A stretch of DNA of 64,000 nt, taken from assembly GCA_024516035.1 (NCBI GenBank), contig CM044956.1, positions 26,075,101 to 26,139,100 of the forward strand. Reading direction: 5' to 3'. This DNA is from Bactericera cockerelli (Eukaryota; Arthropoda; Insecta; Hemiptera; Triozidae). Positions 47,401 to 53,327 of the stretch are shown here, piece after piece (position 1 is the stretch's first letter; each line of letters begins with the position of its first letter). Made by a program: the position numbers and the translations under genes. The notes under the pieces were generated by a model. That model had not been told where the DNA came from. It ran no database searches and saw only the letters and a list, made by a program, of their open reading frames with translations.

Positions 47401-50400
47401 ATTAGTTAAAACACCATAACCTAACTTAACACCATAACGTTTTTTAATATCATTAAAAAACGAAGTTTTTCTTGCATACTTCGTCTTTTTATTTAATTTT
47501 ACGTCTCTTTGACTGCCCGCATACAGGGTGTTGCAAAAATATTATGTCTCACCCGGTACAACACATTAGTTTTGTTTTTCGATACGACTAATAAAAAATG
47601 TGTAAAATTAGGCGAGAATTATTAATCCCTAATAAAAAATTAAAAAAAACTCGGTTTAAAAAAAAATCAAGTTATTATTTCACTTGTGAACCCCCCTGTA
47701 TATTTTTTTTTTTAATGCCAATTGAAAGTGCGTGTATTCATTACACAAACACTTTCATTCGTGTTAGCGAAAAAATTAAATGAACTTGAGTTATCTGAGA
47801 TTTGGTCGAAAAAAAAAAACCACCCTGTATGTAATATTTTACTTCAAAAAAAAGTACTCAGAAACCATTTAGCAGTTAAATTATCAAATAAAGTTCAAGT
47901 CGATCCATTTAAAAATCGTTCCTCGCCTCGTGTTGTATGTTTTTAAATGACAACTATCCTCTAACTTGGCCAGTTTTACTCCTTTTGGTGGTTAAATTTG
48001 TATTTATATGCAATATACATACATTTTTCAGAATATTCTAGAATCTAGACAACTGATATCATAAACTGGCCAAGTTAGAGGATAGTAAGCAGTTAAAAAT
48101 ATACAAAATGAGGAACTCAGAAACGGGTATTAATAAAAAATATCCCCCAAAAAATATGATTTCGTGACATAAAAAAAGTCCCGCCAAGTTGTTCCCCAAA
48201 AATAATTCAGTTCCCAAATTCATCCCTCCCACCCCAAAAAATGTATTAGGTATTTGTGATTTATTTATTCATTCACTTAAGTGCAACAGTATACTTATTA
48301 ATACCCTCCTCTATCTCTCTCTCTCTCTTTCTTCTAATGTCCTCTTTCTTCTGTTCCTTGTTGCATGTTGGAATGTTTCCTTTACAACCTCAGAACTTAA
48401 GTCTTATTTCCTTTCTTCTTTCACCGACTTGGGCTTTTGGCGGGGTACCACCCAGCAGATCCGGTCTTAGCCAAAGATAAAGAATTAAGTTTGATATTCA
48501 TACCTAAACACAGTAACCTCCTCCAAATTATTCTTTCACCTAAGAAGTAGATATGCGACTTTTGACTCATCTGGGAGAGTGATAATATACTAGATACTGA
48601 ATATCTATACACCAACTTAGTTCTGAGCTCTGAAAATGATCCTTTTCCTAATTAAGGGCCAAATGTCCCTTTTAGGATAATAGAACAATAAAAAAGCACA
48701 CCTACCACTCACGAGAAAAAAATTAGCCATAGTTTGTGAAAATCAGTCCAGTAGTTTTGGCTGTAGAGCGGTCAACGTCAAAGAAGAAAATGATGAAAAA
48801 AATGACGTTTTTAAAGTTTAATTTTCGCCAACTTAACTCAAACGATTTCGATTGTTCTTTTTTAAAGTTTGTCTTTATCGTGCCCCAATCTATACAGTAC
48901 GTTTCATAAAAGGTGGCCACCCCCTCGTAACTTTTGAACGCGACGGAATTTTTCAATTCTGTAAAGTTCTAAGTATGGCCCATCCTGTGGTCATACTTAT
49001 TTAAGGCCCTGGCTGGCCCTTCTGGACTTTAGGCCATATTTTTTTCATTTTTCTCGCGAATTTTAATTGGAATGCTATATTTTTTATTCCTGTTAATTAA
49101 ACTCCAAATTTATTTGAGTATAATGAGCTTTAAATTTTTCAAAAACTTTATCAGGGGCGGAGCTGGTAGAGTACAAAGTTCAAAACTGTTACACCCTGTA
49201 TTTCAGCGTTAGTTGGATTTTTTAATAAAATTTTTATTTACATACGTTCAAAATATTGTTTTGTACCATATGAAATCAAGAAATATTATTGTTTTTTTTT
49301 AATCAGGGCCACAGTTAAGTTTTTCGAAGAGTACTTTTTTTCTCACGTTAATTTTTCCGCAAATTAATGGGCTTTTCGAAATTGGCATTTTTAGAGGTGA
49401 AAGTCTGCAGTGACATATGTTTTTTATACTTAAAATCGAAATAAAAGTTAATGGAGAAGCGATTAATGCCATAAAAAAGGCCATTTAACCTGCTAGTTTT
49501 TTCACAATAGTGTCCTATAAAGTGGGTGAATTTCGAAATTATTGGATTTTTTGCTGTTGAGGAAACACAATTGGCAAAGAAAAAAAAAAATACCTAATAA
49601 GGGAATAATACTTTAATAAACATAACTAAATGCAAAGTTAAATCAAAACAATTTCTTCTAAATCAGTGCCAGATTTTTTTTTTTTTTTTTTTTTTTTTCT
49701 CTCTTCTTTTCACTTTTCAAAGTTCAAGTTGGATCATAAATAATTCTCGGATAATGCTGCTTCTAAAGTCAGCCCAGATTTTTTCCTGTATTTTACAATA
49801 AACCCTACCACTATGCAATATTAAACCTTTTTAAGTAGTGGGCAAGTGCCTTATTACTACATAATATATGAATAATCGAGTATACTTCCTCCCTAAAAGA
49901 ACACCGTTTAACAGCATGATAAGTGCGAAAGTTCCGGTTTTCAGATTTTTCCCTGTATTTTTACAATAAACCCTAGCACCATGGAAAATTTCAGCTTTTT
50001 AGGTAGTAGGGAAGTGCCACAAAATTTAGATCCATAATTGATTATATATTTTCTCCCTAAAACGACATCGTTTAACAGCATAATAAATGCGAAAGTTTCG
50101 ATTTTCAGATTTTTCCCTGTACTTTTACAATAAACCCTATCATCATGCAAAATGTTAACTTTCTAGGTAGTCGGGAAGTGCCTCATAATTTTGATGATCT
50201 GTCAGTCAGTGACAAAATTGCAAATTTTAAAATTACTTTCCCCTGAAAGTTTTTTGCATAGACTCTTGAAATTTCCAATGTCTTTTTAATGATACAAGGA
50301 CAATCTTTGTTTCAAATTTCATATCTCTATGATAAATTGAACCGAAGATATGAGGGTGTGAAAAACCGGGCGAATTGGTTTGTGTAAAGATACACACTGC

Positions 50401-51081
50401 CGTGCTTGCTGGAACTTGGCCTGGCGCACTGCCGTGTGCTCAAATTTATCAAACTCATGGATGTGAAATTTCAGATTTTGACATAAAATTTTCAACGCAG
50501 TTTAAAATATTAAAACTCTTTTATTTTTAAAGAAGTTATGACGTTTAAAAAAAAAAAAAAAAAAACTGGAAGATGGCCGTACCTCCGGAACGAAAGGCCG
50601 AATACAAAATCACCTCAGGAACATATGTTTCTATTGTCAAGTTCTATTACCCATTTTTATTTGTATGTGCCAAATTTTATAGCTCCATGGTCAAAAGAAC
50701 CATGTTCGAAAAACTGGGTGGATCAGCTTGTGTAAAGATACACAGCCATGCTTGCTGGAACTTGGCCTGGTGCACTGCCGTGGGCTCAGTTGTCATGAGT
50801 GATGAGACAGTATATTTTCACTATAACACTTTTCTTTTCAAAAAAGTATTTTTCATTCCACAATAGTGATCAATAAGACAGCTGACTCATATTTTGGTTG
50901 TGATCCTGGGGATCCTTGCTAGTGGACAGAAATATGACATTAACATTTCGATCTCTTCTAAAAAATCTTTAATTAATATCACAAAACTTACCACTAGTTT
51001 GTTCCAGTACTCATTATCAGGAGTAGGTTTCAGCTGAGGCTTGCTGAAATACTTCACATTTGTTTTTTTGAAATTGGCCAT
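23226..51081 (-). CDS. UTP15: UTP15, U3 snoRNP / SSU processome WD40 protein (complete, 10 coding exons)
   Basis: UTP15 belongs to the t-UTP/UTP-A complex of the nucleolar small-subunit processome, needed for pre-18S rRNA processing and in many species for rDNA transcription (known for the family). Coding exons on the minus strand: 51081-50992, 46274-46182, 45651-45467, 43552-43429, 41183-41003, 39466-39243, 36049-35912, 31796-31639, 25163-25030, 23461-23226. They sum to 1563 nt, 520 residues plus stop, against about 518 in human. Each junction has AG/GT and the phases join without a break. WD40 blades fill exons 2-7 (signatures SGSYDKTVNVYD, SGSLDHHVKIYD, VALWDIP) and the UTP15 C-terminal helical domain fills exons 8-10. 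The start is the ATG whose reading matches the family N-terminus ending in YWNKL. Introns are 0.5-6.5 kb and full of transposons. Exon assignment is by eye; UTRs are not determined. Confidence 0.95.
23717..24302 (+). mobile_element. Internally deleted IS630/Tc1/mariner-type transposon with CAGGG ends
   Basis: Perfect or near-perfect inverted ends (CAGGGTGCGCCAGAATAACC / its reverse) of about 28 bp, flanked by TA. The interior starts MESWTHAHRAFVVETFFKSG, then SVAITQRKFRTHY, a helix-turn-helix N-terminus, and jumps directly to NLSACNYFLWGYLKSKVY and VDDLKRLI near the C-terminus. The catalytic middle is deleted. It lies in UTP15 intron 9 (between exons 9 and 10). Confidence 0.85.
24500..24835 (+). 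repeat. Dispersed repeat family A, copy 3
   Basis: AAATTTCATGGAAATCCGTT, TTTCTGAGATTTGCACC, AAGTTGCTCAGGAGGTTATG and a preceding segment CACGAGATATAAACG. Truncated after GAGAAATATGAAA. It lies in UTP15 intron 9. Confidence 0.65.
25030..25163 (-). CDS. UTP15: UTP15 coding exon 9
   Basis: It encodes RKGLHRAVIGLDEKLT to TTFIVI, matching human RRGVLANALAGRDEKEI in the C-terminal helical domain. The acceptor is TTTCAG and the donor GTAAGT. The phase joins exon 8 (CG+A) and exon 10 (G+AC). Confidence 0.9.
25164..25960. other. UTP15 intron 8, downstream part
   Basis: AT-rich to 25500, then a GC-rich block 25500-25760. The block holds a 12-bp-arm hairpin (CCTGGGGCGAAC / GGTTCGCCCCAGG) at 25503-25535 and CATGC repeats near 25680. 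No exon or gene was recognised. Confidence 0.45.
25965..26125 (-). repeat. Dispersed repeat family E
   Basis: In reverse it reads GGTGGTTCCATTTAAGATTC, CAAAGTTGACCCCCC and GGGCTCGCCCCTGGTAATG. Plus-strand copies lie at 33975-34160 and 44040-44330, both ending GGCGGACCCTGTATA. Confidence 0.65.
26216..26330 (+). repeat. Half copy of the 62.5-kb foldback
   Basis: TACAGGGTATTCATAAAGTC, TCACCC and AAAAACGCAAAAACCCGTAT match the left arm at 62474-62565. Confidence 0.65.
26720..29569 (-). CDS. Jockey-like ORF2: APE endonuclease and reverse transcriptase
   Basis: 949 codons, no stop. The endonuclease is at residues 8-222: AWNSNS, LSETKL, RNAHGGGVAI, VIGDLN, IIDIALLK and SSNHNP. The RT is at about 465-760: SPGIDCIP, YRPISLLCILSKVTEK, GLIMLDIEKCFDTVWH (597-612), GGVPQGSLLGP and AVYADDTALYSSS, then KTEAIFF. 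There is no RNase H, in keeping with Jockey-clade elements. About 35 residues between the RT B and C regions (645-685) look extra. The start ATGGCTGA overlaps the stop of the ORF1 C-terminal frame. Confidence 0.92.
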   Translation of the reverse strand: MMADSVDTLRIAAWNSNSIRYKLLELELFNQKENFDIICLSETKLDNDFKNLKLPGYSCYRQDRNAHGGGVAIMIRSNLQHCEFQLPNMISVETIGVKLKCNSKTFTILSTYKAPRYKLNLNDLNVLFQQENPIVIGDLNCKNKVWNCIGNNVDGIALHKYCINKSIYISAPTDVTFIPDCPRYNPSIIDIALLKDSSIFDSICTAPALSSNHNPIILTLKLSGLVREQKLSFDFKNTDWELYRSFIDTNFKLEDLNTKEDIDKAVYSLTTVIQDSMRTNIPTKTVSYKNNIPENNFVNFLITTKNKYRKLFQKYRNYKYKKLQNITSKLLNRTLYLLKNYFFNRQLSHIKTSDSLWKKKKSIVPRTKLIPPLITQRPSSPLTATSSTITNANNNDYYAFTPEEKVEILAERFETVHRLNINMGTKYFTRKVENNVENFISSQSIDFEDQNCPVTTSELLKIIGKLKTTKSPGIDCIPTLCIKNLSLTCIIQLKNIINRILALGHFPTLWKISKVIAILKPGKSPQKAESYRPISLLCILSKVTEKVILTRFDLFLDKENILAPEQFGFRRERSTVGQIARIADHVISNFNLKKHTGLIMLDIEKCFDTVWHAGLIHKLILKKCPKYLIFIFHSYLSNRQLRVSIDSPNSSHTNLIPIDSLTDPARNTTLNYGPCVLSRARKIEGGVPQGSLLGPKQYIFYTHDAPTDKHVHSAVYADDTALYSSSWRPDTILNRLKNCSKKFSKYFNKWKIRVNPDKTEAIFFTRRKPILPRTIHVFDSDVTWSQEVKYLGVYLDSKLTYSAHMKHIHKKFFIGLNSLYPVFNYKSKLSTSNKILLYKSCLRPIITYAAPAWNTTCKTNYKTLQVLQNRALRIALKKRRYTKITDLHSLAKTPYLENYVHKLSINFFKKTKKANINVLKPLLTYVVPPKIKYKRVIHNMVVQNRSMLS
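29559..30781 (-). CDS. Jockey-like ORF1 (gag), with a late frame change
   Basis: The ATG-initiated frame (30781-29720, 353 codons) has a PRE_C2HC-like region (LILKGLPPSISTDDIKEEL, 143-161) and three knuckles at 221-275: CFKCQKFHHIANNC, CRKCAGDHHIKDC and CANCNEKHPANSKEC. It then runs proline/serine-rich and stops early. The neighbouring frame, open from 30065 to 29559, ends in ISSIIQELKSLF and LDSICEFFDG, the hydrophobic helix end usual in Jockey gags. It overlaps ORF2. So the true C-terminus is probably reached by a one-base mutation or a shift. Confidence 0.85.
30987..31486. mobile_element. Foldback palindrome with 200-bp arms
   Basis: Arms of about 205 bp (30987-31190, 31280-31486) share CTTACCGTTCTCGAGATACA, CCATATATTTTGACCT and TTAATAATAACTCCTTATG inverted, around a 90-bp spacer. 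It lies in UTP15 intron 8, 150 bp below exon 8. A related piece (TCTCGAGCTACAGGTTCGGC) lies near 62630. Confidence 0.85.
31639..31796 (-). CDS. UTP15: UTP15 coding exon 8
   Basis: It encodes the basic linker and first helices of the UTP15 C-terminal domain: AERRSVDQALRGFKYVKAL, then LLATLGELI. The acceptor is TTACAG and the donor GTAAGT, leaving two bases of an Arg codon. Confidence 0.9.
32035..32280 (-). mobile_element. SINE type C: tRNA-like head with the shared body
   Basis: In reverse, AGCCTCCGTGGCGTAAAGGT and a B box in GAGTTCGATTCCCGGTTG form the head. The body has GGCTGGTAATTCCGGCCC, GGGGTGAGGTTAATGTG and CGAATGGAGGGTAAAACCCC. The tail is GGACGTTAAAACC. Body and tail match the 5S-headed SINEs. 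Confidence 0.8.
32311..32345 (-). repeat. Helitron-like 3-prime terminus
   Basis: In reverse it reads GGCGAAGCGACGGGTGTAAC, a hairpin (CGGGTGTAACCCG) and CTAG, then T. Hairpin plus CTRR is the Helitron end signature. The 5-prime end was not found; a CA repeat follows on the element side. Confidence 0.55.
32340..32572. repeat. (CA)n-rich microsatellite
   Basis: A long, interrupted CA tract in UTP15 intron 7. Confidence 0.9.
32595..32960. repeat. Satellite-like tandem units
   Basis: Two units with GGCGTAGCTCAAGAATGACT or TAAAGAACGGCTAATCAG, GCGATCNATATGTCAA, CTTGCCTAAAA and GAGTTGATAGGTCGTC. It is the same satellite as 3535-3900. Confidence 0.75.
33500..33900 (+). repeat. Tandem array, about 165-bp units, copy 1
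   Basis: Three units with AAGTGCGAAAGTTCCGGTTT, TCAGATTTTTCCCTGTA, AAAATTTC and AGTGCCTCATAATTTAGAT, then CGACACTGTTTAACAGCAT. The same array is at 49770-50200, and an inverted single piece lies near 39140-39220. Confidence 0.8.
34455..35749 (-). mobile_element. mariner element, full-length ends, TA duplication
   Basis: Inverted ends CGAGGGCGGATCAAGAAGTA / CGTAGGTAGATCAATAAGTA (the second on the reverse strand) continue CCCGTGTTT. TA flanks both sides (34453-34454, 35750-35751). It carries one broken transposase gene and lies in UTP15 intron 7. Confidence 0.92.
34519..35577 (-). pseudogene. mariner transposase, D,D34D, two frameshifts
   Basis: A paired helix-turn-helix N-terminus (RFLFLDGKKC, STVRF-like TTVRFWFNEFKRG, VGISYGTVFKIL) precedes the catalytic core. 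First Asp is in VTVDETWIHHY, second in HHDNAPAHSS, third 35 residues later in YSPDLAPCDYFLF (D34D). A one-base excess in an A-run near 34920 and a one-base loss near 34625 break the frame; the last frame ends at TAG 34519-34521. All catalytic residues survive, so inactivation looks recent. Confidence 0.92.
35912..36049 (-). CDS. UTP15: UTP15 coding exon 7
   Basis: It encodes 46 residues, NDEYVVAGMING to VKLPDMQ, the end of the beta-propeller (human ETIVVGMTNGILSV) and the start of the linker. The acceptor is TTCTAG, the donor GTAATC, and both ends are phase 0. Confidence 0.92.
36085..36165. repeat. (CA)n microsatellite
   Basis: Interrupted CA/CT tract about 35 bp beyond the UTP15 exon 7 acceptor. 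Confidence 0.85.
36371..38078. mobile_element. Foldback element, CAGGG/TA family, with foreign interior
   Basis: Arms of about 390 bp (36371-36769, 37687-38078) start CAGGGTGTCCCGTATACAG and share GAGGTCACTTGGATCGATGC, with TA on both sides. The left end directly abuts another CCCTG end. The interior carries repeat family B and a LINE 3-prime-like piece. UTP15 intron 6. Confidence 0.85.
36762..37215 (+). repeat. Dispersed repeat family B, copy 2
   Basis: Closely similar to 7362-7810, sharing TTCTGAATCATGATGGAAA, GGTATAAATACACTGC, GTGGTCGGTCGGTGTGAACT and CGTGAGGAAAAATGAGAG. It is nested inside the foldback. Confidence 0.75.
38155..38368 (+). mobile_element. 5S-rRNA-derived SINE, diverged copy
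   Basis: GATCACCGAAGTTAAGCAAC (5S internal control region), then body words GGTTAGCAGGTTGGTGAG, CCTGCGAATGGAGGGTAA and CAGTTGAAAGCGATATTAAA, and an A-tail at 38355-38366. The 5-prime 5S part before the box is degenerate. Confidence 0.8.
38505..39115 (-). pseudogene. LINE reverse transcriptase fragment
   Basis: Two adjoining frames give ELLGKLPKHACRGPDEIFPL, LFKSCAEALAAPLTVQFNSL, then WKKSYISPIFKSGEKDNIK and NYRPVGITSTIPKLLE. These are RT regions 0-2a of a Jockey/I-type LINE. It ends before the catalytic YxDD. UTP15 intron 6. Confidence 0.8.
39243..39466 (-). CDS. UTP15: UTP15 coding exon 6
   Basis: It encodes GGLEVCVWDM to VLSVDVSK with HHKTVTSLCL and SGSLDHHVKIYD, two blade segments close to the human protein (HHKTVTCLCL). 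The acceptor is TAACAG, the donor GTAGGA, and the exon ends in phase 0. Confidence 0.95.
39640..40560. other. UTP15 intron 5, part without a recognised element
   Basis: T-rich and A-rich runs. CTTTATCCTTGCTAGGTGTC near 39690 recurs in the inverted repeat at 42785. No exon was seen. Confidence 0.4.
40570..40860 (+). repeat. Dispersed repeat family D, copy 2
   Basis: CCATACCAAATTTCAAGTTT, GAGATATCTTGTTCACAGAC, CCAGAAATGTGAAAAACTGA and TTTCTTTATTATAGGATAAG; matches 12350-12665. Confidence 0.65.
41003..41183 (-). CDS. UTP15: UTP15 coding exon 5
   Basis: It encodes DYVRAGAVSP to LPSGGIFVSG. SGSYDKTVNVYDTR is a typical blade, and HGSPIESVLFLPSGG closely tracks the human HGQPVESVLLFPSGG. The acceptor is CTCCAG and the donor GTAATG; the exon ends one base into a codon. 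Confidence 0.95.
42083..42290. repeat. Tandem repeat, four 50-60-bp units
   Basis: Each unit contains a variant of AGGCATGGCCATAAATGTAT followed by TTTCCTAACCCTACTC. UTP15 intron 4. Confidence 0.75.
42775..43025. repeat. Inverted repeat in UTP15 intron 4
   Basis: CTCCTTGCTAGGCGTCATCT and TTAAACTTGA face TCAAATTTAAGATGACACCT, with TTATCTTTCTCTC outside. A loosely paired centre carries GGCGGTAGCGG / CCGACCGCC. Confidence 0.6.
43429..43552 (-). CDS. UTP15: UTP15 coding exon 4
   Basis: It encodes PIHRCFFTRD to SSFTHHT, including SFSDDKVVALWDIP, a WD40 blade. The acceptor is TTTTCAG and the donor GTAAGT. One nucleotide completes the split Gly codon from exon 3, and the exon ends in phase 0. Confidence 0.93.
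44331..44380 (-). pseudogene. Duplicated 3-prime end of UTP15 exon 3 with its donor site
   Basis: Fifty bases identical to 45435-45484. In reverse it carries the last exon bases (ATTCAAAGGACACAAAGG), the donor GTAATTATGAGATTTTC, and following intron. It lies 1.1 kb downstream of the real site in intron 3 and has no acceptor-linked exon of its own. Confidence 0.9.
44379..44898. mobile_element. Near-perfect foldback, 238-bp arms
   Basis: Arms 44379-44616 and 44661-44898 differ at only one or two positions by eye, around a 44-base loop. Ends are CCCCCAAAAAACACTTCG. It begins directly at the end of the exon-3 duplicate. Confidence 0.9.
44899..45330. other. UTP15 intron 3 remainder
   Basis: AT-rich; no recognised element between the foldback and the family A piece. 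Confidence 0.4.
45330..45434 (-). repeat. Dispersed repeat family A, copy 4
   Basis: GAGAAATTTCTAATATTAGA, AATCGGAAGTATTGTGTTCG and TTTCTGGACGTTGCATAA, in reverse to copies 1-3. It abuts the exon-3 boundary repeat. Confidence 0.65.
45467..45651 (-). CDS. UTP15: UTP15 coding exon 3
   Basis: It encodes VQVYNPITKL through LLRVFKGHKG, blade 1 and the start of blade 2 (LLVAGGEDPEVKLFD). The acceptor is CTCTAG and the donor AAAGG/GTAATT, leaving two nucleotides to complete a Gly codon. The last 18 exon bases plus 32 intron bases are repeated exactly at 44331-44380. Confidence 0.93.
45958..46150 (+). repeat. Partial arm of the 51.7-55.4-kb foldback
   Basis: CATTTTCCATGAAGAATTTT, TTTCGAAATTAACATGGG and GGAAGATTTACCAATTTT match 51850-52010. 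It lies between UTP15 exons 3 and 2. Confidence 0.8.
46182..46274 (-). CDS. UTP15: UTP15 coding exon 2
   Basis: It encodes 31 residues starting DPVFLKEF and ending AVTASAK, the strand leading into blade 1 (human reads AVTASSR). The acceptor is TTTCAG, the donor GTAAGC, and both ends are phase 0. A partial copy of a large foldback arm lies at 45958-46150, about 30 bp beyond the donor. Confidence 0.9.
46390..47130 (-). repeat. Dispersed repeat family A, copy 5, split by a SINE
   Basis: 46390-46694 and 46965-47130 are one element. In reverse order they give CTCGTGAACGGTAGACCCG, the ground-state text up to GATCCCAT, then TTGCACACAAATAGG and the GAAATTTCTAATATTACA end. Confidence 0.7.
46695..46964 (-). 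mobile_element. 5S-rRNA-derived SINE, full copy, 12-bp target duplication
   Basis: In reverse: GCCAGCGTCGATGGCATGTT, GAATACACCGGTTCCCTTC, ACCGAAGTTAAGCGACATCC and ACTTGGATGGGTGACC are a recognisable 5S sequence with its internal promoter. The body follows (GGGTGAGGTCAATGTGAG, TTCCTGCGAATGGAGGGT), then GAAAGCGACGTTAAACCCC and poly-A. TGATCCCATTTT flanks both ends. Nested in repeat family A within UTP15 intron 1. Confidence 0.92.
47258..47400 (+). repeat. CAGGG-type element end
   Basis: CAGGGTGTCCCACCAAAGTT, ACTCGGCCCCTGAAAGAG; inverse of 22568-22682. It is followed by CTACAGGGTGGTCCATGC at 47379. Confidence 0.6.
47640..47780 (+). repeat. Dispersed repeat, paired with 51530-51650
   Basis: AAACTCGGTTTAAAAAAAAA, TTATTTCACTTGTGAACC and CAATTGAAAGTGCGTG recur at the second site with a CCCTGTATA end between. 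Confidence 0.6.
47953..48084. mobile_element. Small MITE, 24-bp perfect inverted ends
   Basis: ACTATCCTCTAACTTGGCCA plus GTTT is exactly inverted at 48061-48084. 132 bp in all; superfamily not identified. UTP15 intron 1. Confidence 0.85.
48090..49770. other. UTP15 intron 1, mostly unassigned
   Basis: TATGGCCCATCCTGTGGTCA and GGCTGGCCCTTCTGGAC near 48970-49030 recur inverted near 43210-43280. A CCCTGTA end lies near 49195. T-run at 49675-49698. No gene was seen. Confidence 0.4.
49770..50200 (+). repeat. Tandem array, about 165-bp units, copy 2
   Basis: Three units with AAGTGCGAAAGTTCCGGTTT, TTTTCCCTGTATTTTTACAA, AGTAGGGAAGTGCC; as at 33500-33900. Confidence 0.8.
50330..50800 (+). repeat. Two copies of the repeat that carries mariner elsewhere
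   Basis: GTGTAAAGATACACACTGCC with GTGCTTGCTGGAACTTGGCC at 50382, and GTGTAAAGATACACAGCCAT with GCTTGCTGGAACTTGGCCTG at 50724. Both read straight through the TA where mariner sits at 34455. Confidence 0.85.
50992..51081 (-). CDS. UTP15: UTP15 coding exon 1
   Basis: It encodes residues 1-30, beginning MANFKKTNVKYF and ending in EYWNKLV, like the family motif before the first blade. The donor is GTAAGT and the exon ends in phase 0. The ATG at 51081-51079 is the only in-frame start I see. Confidence 0.9.
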
Positions 51082-51727
51082 AGCTCTGAAGAAAACAATA
51101 ATTCATAGAGGAGAACAATGCTGACTGCTCTGTTACTTGTAGTTCTGTAAAGTATAAACATCAGACAGATTCTTTTATTGCATTATAGTTGTAATATCAA
51201 GAAAAAGACAACAAGACCTATCATTCACTACTGAAACTAAATTTTATTCTTTAACTACCTACTCTACAAAATTTCAGGAGCATTGCTTTAATAAATAAAA
51301 TTAGAAAAACACTGCAATTATGGACACAATACTTCCTTAAGTTTGGTTCATTTTTAATTTTCACCAAAACGTCCCCCATGCGGCCGTGAGTGGCCTAAAT
51401 TGGGCCAAAATTAATAGGTAAAATTCTAAGACCCTAATAAACATGTATACTAAGTTTGATTAGTAAATGTCGCATCAAGCTTCAGGACATCGAGACCATT
51501 CATTTGATACCCCACTCTAATAAAAATTTAAAAAAACTCGGTTTTAAAAAATCAAGTAATTATTTCACTTATGAACCACCCTGTATAAAACTTTTTGATG
51601 ACAATTGAAAGTGCGTCTTTTTATTACACAAACACTCTCTATTCTTGGTCGAAAGTTGACACCTCAATCTCTGACTTCTGAACCACCCTGTATATAAAAA
51701 AAAATCTTCTGATTTACCTAGGTGCAG
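51082..51727. other. Upstream flank of UTP15
   Basis: Expected to hold the UTP15 promoter, but no TATA or initiator could be singled out. From 51530 it is repeat DNA (CCACCCTGTATA ends at about 51590 and 51690). Confidence 0.4.
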
Positions 51728-52339
51728 TTCTACAATCATCTCCAAGTTCAACCTTGGGATCGACTCTGCACTTTTTACACGAAGTAGCGTTTTCCATAAG
51801 AACAAGATAGATATCTAACTCTGGTCAATTTACGTGTTGAGAGATGAGGCAGGCCTTCAACTTGGCGGCCATTTTTCATGAAGAATTTTTCACGTGAAAT
51901 TTCGAAATTAACATGGGTTCTAATGGAAGATTTACCAATTTTAAATTTATTTTATCTCTGAAGTTGGAAAATCTTTTTAGTTGATTTTTTTGTATTTTAT
52001 TCTAAAGAATGTTTTATTTTTTGCAGTCGGGTGCAAAAGCCGATTCGTCAATGACTTCTAAATTTCAATTAGGAATACATTTCTTTTCGTCAGTATTTTG
52101 CATGCAAATCTTCATAGGCCTAAATTAGATGTCTAACCGAAAAGATAGGACTACAAAAAGTTCCACTAAACTTATATTTTATCTTGAAGTATTAAGGAGA
52201 TAACCGCCATTTTGTTGTTTTTTTAGACCAAAATGACCCTCTCTCACAAGTTTAGTCGGAACTCCTAAATTATGATAGACACAATAAAATTGAAAATATT
52301 TCCAACTAGCCAACAAAATTTCAAAACTTGTGGTGTTAA

Positions 52340-53327
52340 CCCTTTCGTAACCAAATTAAGATCCAGCATGATTTTCAAAAAACTGCTTATGTTTTCTGAT
52401 GGAGATTGATGTAAGAAAACCAAATCTGTTTTCAAAAAAAATCCAAAGTTAACACCGGTGGAGATATTGGCATTCAAAGTTTGTGTTAACTGAGGTTTCA
52501 ATGTGTGAAGAAAGGTTTATTACTTAAAATTACTTAAGATTTTTATTACTTAAAATTGTTTATTACTTATGCACTTAAATGATTTCTTATAATCTCATGC
52601 CTATCCATCTTGACATTTGGAAGAAGAATTCAAAGAAAACATTAAAATTAAAACTCTCAAAATGGTAATTCATATTAGGTTTAAAAAAACCCTTGCTCAC
52701 AAAAATATGCCTACTCTCTATGTGGGGTAAAACTCACCTAAATTTACATAAAAAAAACTCCAAGTATATGAGAATCCTTGATCAAATTTCATAATCTTTA
52801 TGTAATCTTCATTAAAATATACTTTACTAGACCCACAAGTAGGGTAATTGAACCTTTAACAAGACTCCAAACCGCTGCTAGAATCCAAACATCCCTTGTT
52901 ACCAGACGTTAACCTCAGTTAACATGCATGTTCCTCTGGTACCAAACGTAAACCTCAGATTACACTTTTCATGATGGATTCTTGGACATCTCGAAAAGAG
53001 ATTTCCTATCAAATTGTCATCAGAAAGGTTCTAAAACACTTCTACTTACCGAATATATATCACGCAGGCCTTGAATAATTTTTTCCGGAAAGTTTTATTC
53101 AAGAAAGGAAATTCAACAACAAAATTCTTGCATTTCAGGATTTTGTTTTGAAAAATAAATTATAACATTTTGAATTTTCCCGGTACATGAACACTGAGTA
53201 CCAACTCTAAAAGAAAACAAAATATTTAATCCAGTGATGTAACACAAAAATTCAAAATTATTACCGCCTTAATTTAAAAAAATCATCAAAATCATGTTAA
53301 CTGTAGTTTACACTTGTGACGAAAGGG
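52340..53327. mobile_element. TTAA-targeting (piggyBac-like) element nested in the left arm
   Basis: TTAA then CCCTTTCGTAAC on the left; GTGACGAAAGGG then TAAA on the right (TTAA with one change). The opposite foldback arm reads GTGGTGTTAATTAGTTTTC with nothing inserted. Inner words GTTAACTGAGGTTTCAAT and ACCTCAGTTAACATGC also face each other. No transposase. Confidence 0.75.

Noticed and set aside
48189..48470. Hydrophobic 93-codon open frame in UTP15 intron 1.
   Set aside because: Low complexity CT-rich DNA, no homology recognised, antisense inside an intron.
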